64,000 bases of DNA. It comes from an uncultured bacterium. Its GTDB lineage: Bacteria; Bacteroidota; Bacteroidia; Bacteroidales; Bacteroidaceae. Numbering within the stretch: position 1 is the stretch's first letter; each line of letters starts with the position of its first letter. Under the pieces are notes generated by a model, which was not told where the DNA came from, made no database searches, and was given only the letters and a program-made list of their open reading frames with translations. The stretch is from the NCBI GenBank assembly GCA_905215555.1, contig CAJMQU010000023.1, forward strand, positions 5,585 to 69,584. Direction: 5' to 3'. Shown here piece by piece: positions 27,501 to 34,378 of the stretch. Both the position numbers and the translations under genes were made by a program.

Positions 27501-28347
27501 CCTTACCCGTACTCAAACAGATCAGACGGTCATGCGCTTCGGCATGTTCCTCATTCACAAAGTGAACGTCATTAGAACAGATTAGCTTGATATTATATTT
27601 CTTGGCATACTCTATCAGTTTGGCATTTGCCCGCTGCTGCAACGGGTAAGCCTCATGATTAGCACGAGGCACGGTCGCTTTATGACGTTGCAATTCCAGA
27701 TAATAATCTTCTCCAAAGAGATTCTTGTACCAACGCACAGCCTCTTCCGCCTCTTCCAATTGATCGTTAAGTATCTTTTTAGGTACTTCACCACCGATAC
27801 AGGCCGAACAGACAATCAGCCCTTCATGATACTTTTCCAATTCATTGCGATCGGTTCGCGGACGCATATAATACCCATTCGTCCAAGCTCTGGACACCAG
27901 CTTTATCAGGTTATGATAACCTTTCTCATTCTTCGCCAGCACAATCAAGTGCCATCCGCTCTGATCGGGTTTACCTTCCTTCTTGTCCATGGTGCGGCGT
28001 GCCACATACATCTCGCAACCGATTATCGGTTTGAACAGTTTATTTTCAGCTTCCGTAAGTTTTGCACGGCAGTCGGCAAGTTCCGCTTCCTTATCTTCGC
28101 AAGCTATCTCACCGCTCTCGATGCCGGCAATCCTCTTTTTGAGATCTTTAATCTCTCCCTTCGGTCCGCTATTCTTCTTGTTGACGTAATTGGTAAACTC
28201 CTTGATGCCGAACATATTACCGTGGTCTGTTACGGCAATGCCCTTCATTCCATCCTTCATCGCCTTGTCAACCAGCGCACTAACACTGGCCTGACCGTCG
28301 AGGAGGGAATACTGGGTATGAACGTGCAAATGAACAAAATCCTGCAT
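24553..28347 (-). CDS. dnaE: DNA polymerase III alpha subunit
   Basis: A 1264-residue replicative polymerase. The N-terminal PHP domain begins FVHLHVHTQYSLLDG; it carries an extra Lys/Glu-rich helical insert at about residues 58-105 (for example DLKKRIAGIE), which I believe is usual in Bacteroidetes. The palm active site PDIDIDFDDDGR is at 501-512 with all catalytic Asp residues. GPGRGSAAGSAVAYCL precedes it. The finger and helix-hairpin-helix regions follow, and an OB-fold (ITMGGIVTSVRRG) lies near the C-terminus. It is intact and stands alone, divergent from psd. Confidence 0.95.
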   Translation of the reverse strand: MQDFVHLHVHTQYSLLDGQASVSALVDKAMKDGMKGIAVTDHGNMFGIKEFTNYVNKKNSGPKGEIKDLKKRIAGIESGEIACEDKEAELADCRAKLTEAENKLFKPIIGCEMYVARRTMDKKEGKPDQSGWHLIVLAKNEKGYHNLIKLVSRAWTNGYYMRPRTDRNELEKYHEGLIVCSACIGGEVPKKILNDQLEEAEEAVRWYKNLFGEDYYLELQRHKATVPRANHEAYPLQQRANAKLIEYAKKYNIKLICSNDVHFVNEEHAEAHDRLICLSTGKDLDDPNRMLYTKQEWMKTKAEMNELFADIPEALSNTLEILDKVEYYSIDHAPIMPTFAIPEDFGTEEGYRQRFTEKDLFDEFTQDENGNVVLSEEDAKAKIKRLGGYDKLYRIKLEADYLAKLTFDGAKIFYGDPMSEEVRERLKFELHIMKTMGFPGYFLIVQDFIAAGRSMGVSIGPGRGSAAGSAVAYCLQITKIDPIKYDLLFERFLNPDRISLPDIDIDFDDDGRGEVLRWVTNKYGQEKVAHIITYGTMATKLAIKDVARVQKLPLSESDRLAKLVPDKIPDKKLNLRNAIDYVPELQAAEASPDPLVRDTLKYAKMLEGNVRGTGVHACGTIICRDDITDWVPVSTADDKETGEKMLVTQYEGSVIEDTGLIKMDFLGLKTLSIIKEAVENVRLHRGLVLNIDKVPIDDPVTYKLYSDGRTIGTFQFESAGMQKYLRELQPSTFEDLIAMNALYRPGPMDYIPDFIDRKHGRKPIEYDIPVMEKYLKDTYGITVYQEQVMLLSRLLADFTRGESDALRKAMGKKLRDKLDHMKPKFVEGGRKNGHDPKVLEKIWGDWEKFASYAFNKSHATCYSWVAYQTAYLKANYPAEYMAAVMSRSLSNITDITKLMDECKAMGIKVLGPDVNESNLKFTVNQEGNIRFGLGAVKGVGEGAVLNIMEEREKNGPFKGIFDFVQRVNLTACNKKNLECLALAGGFDGFPELKREQYFAVNSKNEVFLETLVRYGNRYQADQAAAANSLFGGENVVDIATPEIPEAERWSDLDRLNRERDLVGIYLSAHPLDEYSVVLQHVCNTRMAELEDKAALAGREITMGGIVTSVRRGISKNGNPYGIAKIEDYSGSAELPFFGNDWVTYQGYLGERTFLFIKARCQPKQWRQDELEVKITSMELLPDVKEKLISKITILIPLSVLNQALVTELAALMKEHPGTTELYFKVSDPDSKTVVDMISRPVKLSVGRDLISYLNERPELEFRIN

Positions 28348-28399
28348 AAATATCTCCTTTCAATTGAGAGCATAAAAGTACAATCTATATAAGACCTAA

Positions 28400-28407
28400 C
28401 AAAAATA
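28400..28407 (-). promoter_or_regulatory. -7 element of dnaE
   Basis: The minus strand reads TATTTTTG, matching TAnnTTTG, about 53 bases before the dnaE ATG. Confidence 0.5.
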
Positions 28408-28450
28408 TTTCCCTAAAAGTTATCAACATCTGCATTTCTACAGCCAAATG

Positions 28451-28482
28451 CTTGTTAGATTTTCAAAATAAGTCTATTTTTG
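28451..28482 (+). promoter_or_regulatory. promoter of the psd-pssA operon
   Basis: CTTG at 28451-28454 and TATTTTTG at 28475-28482, 20 bases apart, form a Bacteroides promoter 38 bases before the psd ATG. Confidence 0.65.
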
Positions 28483-28519
28483 CGGATAATTTGTATTCAC
28501 AAGGAATAAAACAACTTAC

Positions 28520-29209
28520 ATGAGTCGACTAAAGAAACTAAAAAAGATACGAATTCACCGCGAAGGAACACATACTCTGGCAGGCAGTCTATTGTTGCTG
28601 CTGGTAGTCAATTCCGCCTTGTACTTCGGGTTGGAGTGTAAATTGCCGTTCTATATTGTAGCCGTGGTCAGTATCGTATTGTACGGAATGCTGGTGAACT
28701 TCTTCCGATGTCCTATCCGCCTTTTTGAGCAGGAAGACACCGAAAAGATCGTGGTAGCACCTGCCGATGGCAAGATAGTGGTCGTAGAAGAAGTGGAAGA
28801 AAATGAGTATTTCCATGACCGCCGCCTTATGATATCCATCTTCATGAGTGTTTTCAACGTTCACGCCAACTGGTATCCGGTAGACGGAACCGTGAAAAAG
28901 GTGGCACATCAGAACGGTAAGTTCATGAAAGCCTGGCTGCCGAAAGCCAGTACGGACAACGAACGCTCCATGGTGGTTATCGAAACTCCCGAAGGCGTGG
29001 AGGTAATGGCACGCCAGATTGCCGGTGCTATGGCTCGCCGCATCGTCACCTACGCCGAACCGGGCGAGGACTGTTATATCGATGAACATATGGGCTTCAT
29101 CAAGTTCGGATCTCGTGTAGATGTTTATCTCCCGTTGGGCACTGAAGTGTTCGTGAAACTGGGACAAACTACTACAGGAAACCAGACTGTGATAGCCAAA
29201 CTAAAATAA
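28520..29209 (+). CDS. psd: phosphatidylserine decarboxylase
   Basis: A 229-residue proenzyme of the short type. Two N-terminal hydrophobic stretches (about residues 20-60) anchor it in the membrane. VVAPADGKIVVVEEV and ISIFMSVFNVHANWYPVDG are family hallmarks. The self-cleavage site is seen in GFIKFGSRVDVYLP, where Ser198 after Gly197 would become the pyruvoyl group. It makes phosphatidylethanolamine from phosphatidylserine. The pssA gene follows after 7 bases, giving the complete two-step pathway. Confidence 0.93.
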   Translation: MSRLKKLKKIRIHREGTHTLAGSLLLLLVVNSALYFGLECKLPFYIVAVVSIVLYGMLVNFFRCPIRLFEQEDTEKIVVAPADGKIVVVEEVEENEYFHDRRLMISIFMSVFNVHANWYPVDGTVKKVAHQNGKFMKAWLPKASTDNERSMVVIETPEGVEVMARQIAGAMARRIVTYAEPGEDCYIDEHMGFIKFGSRVDVYLPLGTEVFVKLGQTTTGNQTVIAKLK

Positions 29210-29216
29210 CTGAGCA

Positions 29217-29915
29217 ATGGCTAACTGTATTACCCGTTATATACCCAATACATTGACGTGCATGAACCTGTTCTCAGGGTGTATTGCGTGTGTGATGGCG
29301 TTTGAGTTCAAATATGAATGGGCCCTCACTTTCATCATCATCAGTGCTGTATTCGACTTCCTCGACGGAATGTCGGCACGGCTTCTGAATGCCCCCTCCC
29401 CCATCGGAAAGGAGTTGGACTCTCTGGCAGATGACGTCAGTTTCGGAGTAGCCCCCTCACTCATCGTATTCTCTTTGCTGCGTGAGACCACTTATCCCGG
29501 CTGGATGAGCGGTTTTCAGGAATATATTCCATATTTTGCTTTCCTCATTGCCGTATTCTCTGCACTGCGCCTGGCTAAATTCAATATTGATGAGCGTCAG
29601 AGCAGCTCGTTCATCGGTCTGAACACCCCTGCCAACACTCTGTTCTGGGCAGCGGCAGCAGCACAATACCACGACTGGCTGATACAAGGCGGAGCAGTTC
29701 TATATGGATTGCTGGCCTGCATCGTCCTGTTCTCTTTATTATTGGTTTCCGAATTCCCGATGTTCGCCTTCAAATTGAAGAGCCTCTCTTGGAAAGAAAA
29801 TAAGATTCGTTATTTGTTCCTGATAGTCAGCATTCCCTTGCTTATCTTTATAGGCCTTGCAGCTGTCATCGGCTGGTACATCATTTTATGCTGGTTTGTA
29901 CGGAAGAAACTCTAA
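29217..29915 (+). CDS. pssA: CDP-diacylglycerol-serine O-phosphatidyltransferase
   Basis: A 232-residue membrane enzyme with several helices. The CDP-alcohol phosphatidyltransferase signature DGx2ARx8Gx3Dx3D is fully present at residues 50-71 (DGMSAR ... GKELDSLAD). It makes phosphatidylserine, the substrate of the psd product encoded just upstream, and the pair likely form one operon. The C-terminus is hydrophobic and ends in a short basic tail. Confidence 0.93.
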   Translation: MANCITRYIPNTLTCMNLFSGCIACVMAFEFKYEWALTFIIISAVFDFLDGMSARLLNAPSPIGKELDSLADDVSFGVAPSLIVFSLLRETTYPGWMSGFQEYIPYFAFLIAVFSALRLAKFNIDERQSSSFIGLNTPANTLFWAAAAAQYHDWLIQGGAVLYGLLACIVLFSLLLVSEFPMFAFKLKSLSWKENKIRYLFLIVSIPLLIFIGLAAVIGWYIILCWFVRKKL

Positions 29916-29981
29916 ACAAATCTCTGGCACAGTTGTTGTACTATCGTTCGGAAGACGAACAAATATAAAAACGATTAGCCC

Positions 29982-30296
29982 ATGTTTCACATCTTAGGAT
30001 TTCTATTCATCATTATAGTCGTTATTCTGGTCATTGGACTCAGTATTATCGGCACCGTCCTCCGGAGTATCTTCGGACTGGGGAAGCGTCGTACCTCTCC
30101 AGGAACTTATCAGAATGGAGGAGGTAATTATCAATCCGGAGGAGGATATTCTTTCTCAGGTAATCAACAGCAGAATTCTGCCTCACAGGCCGATGAAGAC
30201 ACCGTTTCTTCCAGAGATGACATTCATAGAAAGCGAAAAAAACTCTTCGCCAAAGATGAAGGGGAATATGTAGACTTCGAGGAAATCAAAGAATAA
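29982..30296 (+). CDS. DUF4834 family protein
   Basis: A 104-residue protein with one N-terminal transmembrane helix (FLFIIIVVILVIGLSIIGTV), a Gly/Ser/Asn/Gln-rich flexible middle, and a charged C-terminus ending KDEGEYVDFEEIKE. That arrangement matches the DUF4834 family of Bacteroidetes, often found after phosphatidylserine synthase. Function is unknown. It lies 66 bases after pssA and is probably in the same transcript. Confidence 0.75.
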   Translation: MFHILGFLFIIIVVILVIGLSIIGTVLRSIFGLGKRRTSPGTYQNGGGNYQSGGGYSFSGNQQQNSASQADEDTVSSRDDIHRKRKKLFAKDEGEYVDFEEIKE

Positions 30297-30305
30297 GTCT
30301 GTAAG

Positions 30306-30485
30306 TCAGATTTTAGACATGCCGGTCAAGATATACTTGCCTTTCAGATTATGTTCTTTCATATAAATCTGAACTTCTATCCGGCAGGCTGACATCAGTG
30401 AATAGCCTGTTAATCTATCATTCATAGCTTTGATAAATGAATACTCTGTATCGTTGTGAATAAAAGATATACGATGATATTCCAT
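30306..30485 (-). CDS. possible small protein, unknown
   Basis: A frame of 59 residues from the ATG at 30485 (MEYHRISFIHNDTEYSFIKA onward, ending LTGMSKI). A longer version from a TTG at 30521 is unlikely because the first codon would overlap a -7 element (30519-30526). The sequence is balanced in composition and has a promoter at the right distance, which argues for a real gene, but no family is recognised. It converges with the DUF4834 gene, 9 bases apart. Confidence 0.4.
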   Translation of the reverse strand: MEYHRISFIHNDTEYSFIKAMNDRLTGYSLMSACRIEVQIYMKEHNLKGKYILTGMSKI

Positions 30486-30518
30486 TACATGTGGTATTTT
30501 AAAAGTCCGTTGAGAAGT

Positions 30519-30526
30519 CAAATATA
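30519..30526 (-). promoter_or_regulatory. -7 element ahead of the small ORF
   Basis: The minus strand reads TATATTTG, an exact -7 match, 33 bases before the ATG at 30485. A TTTG lies further upstream but at 24 rather than about 20 bases. Confidence 0.45.
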
Positions 30527-30573
30527 CGGATAAAATACGGAATATGAGTCCAAAAGAGGAATTATATTAGATT

Positions 30574-31008
30574 TCAACGGCGTTTTGTCATAAAGAAATC
30601 CTTCATAAGTGCTGCACAGTCATCGGCAAGCACCCCTTTCACTACCTTCGTCTTCGGATGCAAAGCCTGCGGTGCATAACGCTGGTATCCACGTTTCTCA
30701 TCTTCCGCGCCGAACACAAGCCGTCCCATCTGCGCCCAAGCAATAGCACCGGCACACATCACGCAAGGTTCAACGGTAACATAAAGAGTACATTCATTCA
30801 GATACTTTCCGCCAAGAGTAGAAGCAGCGGCAGTAATCGCCTGCATTTCGGCATGAGCAGTCACATCTGTCAAAGTTTCAGTCAGATTATGGGCACGGGC
30901 AATGATACGGTCTTTGCATACAACAACCGCACCTACAGGTACTTCTCCCCGCTCAGCAGCTTTACTCGCTTCCGCAAGCGCCTGTTTCATATAAAAGCTA
31001 TCGTCCAA
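30574..31008 (-). CDS. tadA: tRNA-specific adenosine deaminase
   Basis: A 144-residue zinc deaminase that converts adenosine 34 of tRNA-Arg(ACG) to inosine. The catalytic HAE motif is at 52-54 (THAEMQAI region) with Glu54 as proton shuttle, and the zinc cysteines are Cys81 and Cys84 in EPCVMCAGAI. The N-terminal FYMKQALAEASKA is typical. It follows the ribbon-helix-helix-like gene by 40 bases that contain the repeated AT-rich motif at 31021. Confidence 0.9.
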   Translation of the reverse strand: MDDSFYMKQALAEASKAAERGEVPVGAVVVCKDRIIARAHNLTETLTDVTAHAEMQAITAAASTLGGKYLNECTLYVTVEPCVMCAGAIAWAQMGRLVFGAEDEKRGYQRYAPQALHPKTKVVKGVLADDCAALMKDFFMTKRR

Positions 31009-31020
31009 CTTCCCCTCTGA

Positions 31021-31037
31021 TTTTTAATTCTCAATTT
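31021..31037. repeat. dispersed AT-rich intergenic motif, copy 1
   Basis: The 17 bases TTTTTAATTCTCAATTT are identical to 41621-41637 in this window. A shorter partial direct copy (TTTTTAATTCTC) follows at once. Related text occurs before frr near 38645-38670. Confidence 0.6.
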
Positions 31038-31048
31038 TTAATTCTCTC

Positions 31049-31282
31049 CTATCTCCTCATATCATGCTCTCCGAAAAGAGTCGGATAATCTTCTTCCATA
31101 TTCTTATGGATAAACATGAGAATAGTCTCCCGTAGCCAACGCGATTTGTTCGTTATCTTGTATTTCTCCAGATAACGGTCTACAATCCGTAGCTCTTCCT
31201 CGCTCATCAGACATACGATGCGTTGTTCACGTTTCGGTTCTTCGGGTGTTGCTTTCGCACACGTTTTATCTCTCTTTCTCAT
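31049..31282 (-). CDS. ribbon-helix-helix-like small protein
   Basis: A 77-residue protein with a basic N-terminus (MRKRDKTCAKATPEEPKREQ), a beta-strand-like RIVCLMSEEEL, and two helices containing IVDRYLEKYKITNKSRWLRE. This layout resembles ribbon-helix-helix DNA-binding proteins such as MobC- or BfmA-like relatives, but no close family is certain. It is upstream of tadA on the same strand and divergent from yraN, with a -7 element at 31291-31298. Confidence 0.6.
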   Translation of the reverse strand: MRKRDKTCAKATPEEPKREQRIVCLMSEEELRIVDRYLEKYKITNKSRWLRETILMFIHKNMEEDYPTLFGEHDMRR

Positions 31283-31290
31283 ATTTCCTG

Positions 31291-31298
31291 CAAAATTA
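31291..31298 (-). promoter_or_regulatory. -7 element of the ribbon-helix-helix-like gene
   Basis: The minus strand reads TAATTTTG, a full match to TAnnTTTG, 8 bases before the ATG at 31282, giving a nearly leaderless transcript if used. Confidence 0.45.
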
Positions 31299-31332
31299 GT
31301 TTTCCTTCTGTAAATACAAAGCAGAAAAAACG

Positions 31333-31340
31333 TATTTTTG
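31333..31340 (+). promoter_or_regulatory. -7 element of yraN
   Basis: TATTTTTG matches the -7 consensus 35 bases before the ATG at 31376, which supports that start over longer frames from 31223. Confidence 0.55.
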
Positions 31341-31375
31341 CATTGAAACAGCTAAAAAGCAGAACAAATATAGGT

Positions 31376-31741
31376 ATGGCAGCACACAATGCCCTCGGAA
31401 AAGCAGGAGAAGATGCCGCAATGGCATATTTGGAACGCAACGGATACACCATCCGCCACCGCAACTGGCGAAAAAACCGCCTCGAACTGGACATTGTGGC
31501 AGTCAAAGACGAACAACTGATTGTAGTGGAGGTAAAAACCCGCAGCAATACGGACTACGTCGAACCGCAGGATGCCGTCAATTGGCAGAAGGTACGCCAC
31601 ATTGTGGTGGCTGCTGATGCTTACATCAAGCATTTTAGCATCGATGCTCCCGTTCGTTTTGATATTATTACCGCTGTCGGCGAGGCTGGCGCATTTGAGA
31701 TTGAACATATCAAGGATGCATTTTATCCGCCGATGTTCTGA
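31376..31741 (+). CDS. YraN/UPF0102 family putative nuclease-fold protein
   Basis: About 121 residues from ATG 31376 (MAAHNALGKAGEDAAMAYLE). The conserved family motifs are GKAGEDAA near the start, GYTIRHRNWR, ELDIVAVKDEQLIVVEVKTR with the Asp/Glu-x-Lys residues of a restriction-endonuclease-like fold, and a C-terminal VRFDIITA. The biochemical role is not established. The longer frame from 31223 would overlap the divergent gene and the promoter and was rejected. Confidence 0.85.
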   Translation: MAAHNALGKAGEDAAMAYLERNGYTIRHRNWRKNRLELDIVAVKDEQLIVVEVKTRSNTDYVEPQDAVNWQKVRHIVVAADAYIKHFSIDAPVRFDIITAVGEAGAFEIEHIKDAFYPPMF

Positions 31742-31808
31742 GGAAATTGGAAATATACTCTGATGTTAAAAGTCAGATAAGGTTTTGAACAAGGCTAATT
31801 GAAAAATA

Positions 31809-31831
31809 TTCTGCGTCAGGATAACGCAGAA
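31809..31831. terminator. short hairpin between yraN and the YjbR-like gene
   Basis: TTCTGCG and CGCAGAA pair over 7 bases around a 9-base loop. No long T run follows, so it may be a weak terminator or a leader hairpin for the 31848 gene. Confidence 0.35.
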
Positions 31832-31847
31832 CAATTAATAATTAATA

Positions 31848-32213
31848 GTGACCCAAATGGATATAGAAACCGCCCGCGAATACTGTCTCGCAAAGAAAGC
31901 CGTAACGGAGTGTCTTCCGTTCGATGAGTATTCACTTGTGATGAAAGTGATGGACAAGATGTTTGCACTGATTGACTTGGAAGGTTCCAACAAAATCTCA
32001 ATGAAGTGCGATCCGGAATATGCAATAGAATTGCGTGAGCATTACTCAGCTATTGAGGGCGCCTACCACTTCAACAAGAAATACTGGAACCAGATTTTCC
32101 TTGACGGCGATGTGGACGATAAACTGATAAAAAGCCTCATCGACCATGCTTATGAGGAAGTACTAAAGAAGTTCACCAAGAAAATGCGTGCCGAATATGA
32201 TGCCCTGCCCTGA
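31848..32213 (+). CDS. MmcQ/YjbR-family protein
   Basis: A 121-residue protein. The order ETAREYCLAKKAVTECLPFD, then VMDKMFALIDLEG, KCDPEYAIELREHY and FNKKYWNQIFLDG, matches the YjbR/MmcQ family, which adopts a double-wing-like fold thought to bind DNA. Exact role is unknown. The start codon is GTG at 31848 (in AGTGACCCAAATG); the ATG at 31857 (MDIETAREY) is an equally good alternative and would shorten it by three residues. The birA ATG follows one base after its stop. Confidence 0.8.
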   Translation: MTQMDIETAREYCLAKKAVTECLPFDEYSLVMKVMDKMFALIDLEGSNKISMKCDPEYAIELREHYSAIEGAYHFNKKYWNQIFLDGDVDDKLIKSLIDHAYEEVLKKFTKKMRAEYDALP

Positions 32214-32214
32214 T

Positions 32215-33006
32215 ATGAAGAAAGACCCGAATTTGATGATTACCTCTGCAGAGTTTCCTGTTCCGCTGGTCATATTGCCGGAAACAGACTCTACGAACAA
32301 CTATTTAACGCAACTTTGCGACGGGCAGCAGTCCGCTGTCCGAGAGTTTACGACAGTCATAGCCGAACGCCAGACTGCCGGTAAAGGGCAGCGTGGCAAC
32401 AGTTGGGAGTCAGAAGACTTCCGGAACATTACATTCAGCTTCGTACTCTATCCCACTTTTATTGAAGCCCGTCGCCAGTTCATCCTTTCTCAAATCGTCT
32501 CCCTCTCCATCAAGGAAGAACTGGACGAATGGACGGAAGGCATTTCCATCAAATGGCCGAACGACATCTATTGGAACGAAAAGAAAATTTGCGGCATACT
32601 GATAGAGAACGACCTTTCCGGGCACCACATCGGACGCAGCATCTCCGGCATCGGGGTAAACATAAATCAGGAAACCTTCCGGAGCAATGCTCCCAATCCG
32701 GTATCTTTAAAGCAAATCACAGGGCAAGAGTACGACCGCTACCTGATACTCGCCAACATCATGAGGCGACTAAAAGAGTACTACACCCTCCTGCAAACAG
32801 ACACTTCGGGTGATGCCGCCAACCGTATTGCCGAACGTTATGCCCATTCCCTTTTTCGCCGCGAAGGCTTTCATCGCTATGCCGATGCAGACAGTGAGTT
32901 CCTTGCCCGCTTGCTACGCGTTGAACCGGACGGACGATTTATCCTTGAAGACCAGACAGGAAAAGAGCGCGGATACCTGTTTAAGGAAGTGCAATACATT
33001 CTCTGA
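32215..33006 (+). CDS. birA: biotin-[acetyl-CoA-carboxylase] ligase
   Basis: About 263 residues from ATG 32215, right after the upstream stop codon. The catalytic domain motifs are visible: ILPETDSTNNYL, the biotinyl-AMP loop TAGKGQRGNSWES, SIKWPNDIYW and KICGILIEN. There is no N-terminal helix-turn-helix, so unlike the E. coli protein it is not a repressor. A small C-terminal domain ends it. The longer frame from 32188 overlaps the previous gene and is not preferred. Confidence 0.9.
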   Translation: MKKDPNLMITSAEFPVPLVILPETDSTNNYLTQLCDGQQSAVREFTTVIAERQTAGKGQRGNSWESEDFRNITFSFVLYPTFIEARRQFILSQIVSLSIKEELDEWTEGISIKWPNDIYWNEKKICGILIENDLSGHHIGRSISGIGVNINQETFRSNAPNPVSLKQITGQEYDRYLILANIMRRLKEYYTLLQTDTSGDAANRIAERYAHSLFRREGFHRYADADSEFLARLLRVEPDGRFILEDQTGKERGYLFKEVQYIL

Positions 33007-33196
33007 CGCAAAGCAATCACTCAATATCAAACCGTATTGTTTAAAAGTCTTCAAGCACCGATGGTATATCGTAGCTCGCAGCCCTTATTATGAGACTATT
33101 ATGATTTATGCACTCGATCGCATTCATAAATTACAAATTACGGATATACAACTGTTCATAGCATTTGCTTATATTAGAATAAAATATTATATTTGA
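33004..33196 (+). pseudogene. WYL-domain regulator fragment
   Basis: Just after birA an open stretch encodes IKPYCLKVFKHRWYIVARSP and then YYETIMIYALDRIHKLQIT, which is the core of a WYL domain as found in Bacteroides transcriptional regulators. Nothing upstream supplies the missing N-terminal helix-turn-helix, and the text beyond residue ITD no longer looks like the family before the stop at 33196. It is therefore a remnant of a lost gene. In frame it runs on from an ORF overlapping the birA coding region, which is chance. Confidence 0.7.
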
Positions 33197-33413
33197 ACAA
33201 AGTTGTTTGATGAGATGCAAAGCACAAAATTTCAATGCAGTTACATTGTCTCCAAATTGTTACCAACAACTTTCGACTTCTCTACTTAATTCTGTCAGTC
33301 AGTCAGATACAGGAAGATTTCTTATCCGAGGCAAAGATAAGATCGTTCTGTCCTTTCAGCCCCCACCGAATCTTCCTGTTCATCGGCATTCCGGCTGAAA
33401 CTACTTTCCCGTT
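33197..33413. other. intergenic, no feature seen
   Basis: Between the WYL fragment and the HU-like gene no coding region, hairpin with T run or promoter was recognised. TCAGTCAGTCAG at about 33294-33306 is a trivial 4-base repeat. Confidence 0.5.
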
Positions 33414-34052
33414 TCACCGCTTCACCTTCGCATCCCGTGACACGCCGTAATATCCCGGCATCGGGCGATAGATGGGTTGCGTACGCCGCCCTACGTTCAT
33501 CAACTTGCCTTCTTCCAGAAGCCGTTTCAAGTGCCCGTTGGCAGTGGTGCGGGCCATGCCGCACAGGTTCTGGAAATCGTAGCGAATCAGTATATCATGT
33601 TCGGCGAAGTATTCCTTCAAACGCATGTCTATCTCCACTTCCGAGAGGCGTTGGGAGTGACGGGTATATTTACTTCGGGTGGTAGTGATACCCGTCAGCG
33701 CACTTTTCAGGTTGACGTCGGGACGGAAACTGATGCTCTTCAGTCGCAATTTCAGATGCTTGTTCGGCGTGCTGCGCGTCACTTTCTGCGTAGCTTCCAA
33801 CGTGGGGGCAAAATATCCTAAACCTTCGATGTGCACCTCACGACCTTCGCGCAACTCCTCGCTGCAAATCTGCGTCAGGCAATCTATCGCGTTCATCACA
33901 TCGCCCACCGTGAGCGAACTGCGGGCATGCACGCGGGCATAAAGTTGCTTCATGCTGACTTTTCCGTTAAGCAACGGACGGGGATGCAGTCCCCTTTCTT
34001 CCGGATCACCCTCAGCGTTGGGGTTCTCATACCAATCATATACTATTGCCAT
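33414..34052 (-). CDS. HU/IHF-like DNA-binding protein with C-terminal helical domain
   Basis: A 212-residue protein. Residues 1-130 resemble the Bacteroidetes HU-like family: VSMKQLYARVHARSSLTVGD, then LREGREVHIEGLGYFAPTLE, which is the beta-hairpin core of HU. Residues 140-205 add a winged-helix-like tail (YDFQNLCGMARTTANGHLKR). These proteins bend or bridge DNA. A Bacteroides -7-like TATCTTTA lies at 34096-34103, and four 22-bp-period repeats at 34116-34203 cover the region just upstream, suggesting self-regulation. The neighbourhood is full of gene remnants. Confidence 0.8.
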   Translation of the reverse strand: MAIVYDWYENPNAEGDPEERGLHPRPLLNGKVSMKQLYARVHARSSLTVGDVMNAIDCLTQICSEELREGREVHIEGLGYFAPTLEATQKVTRSTPNKHLKLRLKSISFRPDVNLKSALTGITTTRSKYTRHSQRLSEVEIDMRLKEYFAEHDILIRYDFQNLCGMARTTANGHLKRLLEEGKLMNVGRRTQPIYRPMPGYYGVSRDAKVKR

Positions 34053-34095
34053 AAACCTTATTCTTTTCTACGTTAATAACCTTGCTTTATTGTGC

Positions 34096-34103
34096 TAAAG
34101 ATA
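34096..34103 (-). promoter_or_regulatory. possible -7 element of the HU-like gene
   Basis: The minus strand reads TATCTTTA, seven of eight positions of the consensus, 44 bases before the ATG at 34052. The first repeat unit would overlap the -33 region. Confidence 0.4.
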
Positions 34104-34115
34104 CTGGTTGAAAAA

Positions 34116-34203
34116 TGAACCACTATGGTCGGTCGAACAAATGACTGGAGTCATTTAATCAAACAACTCCGGTCGAAAGAGCGAACAACTAAAGTCGGTC
34201 ATT
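34116..34203. repeat. four iteron-like repeats, exact 22-bp period
   Basis: The core ACTnnnGTC occurs at 34122, 34144, 34166 and 34188, each exactly 22 bases from the next. The flanks agree partly (CAAACAACT and CGAACAACT before, GTCG after in three of four). The second unit also contains the perfect inverted repeat AAATGAC-n4-GTCATTT at 34139-34156. A 22-base spacing places all copies on one face of the helix, as in iterons or multi-site operators. They lie immediately upstream of the likely promoter of the HU-like gene. Confidence 0.8.
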
Positions 34204-34378
34204 TATAAAACAGCATACAAAGGTACATAAAATAGGGTATTATGTACCTAAAAGTCCTGTCTTTTTCTGCAAGCGCCTTTTAGAAAGAATGCCTTATACC
34301 TCGAAGCACATGACGAAGGCATCCCTTGCTGGGACAAAGACCTGAGCCGCTACGTCTTTTCCTCCTACATTCCCTCTT

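Noticed and set aside
32810..33003. Extension of the WYL fragment into birA
   Set aside because: The frame is open by chance; this part overlaps birA's own coding sequence and shows no helix-turn-helix.
33294..33306. TCAGTCAGTCAG tract as a functional repeat
   Set aside because: Only about three 4-base units; expected by chance at this length.
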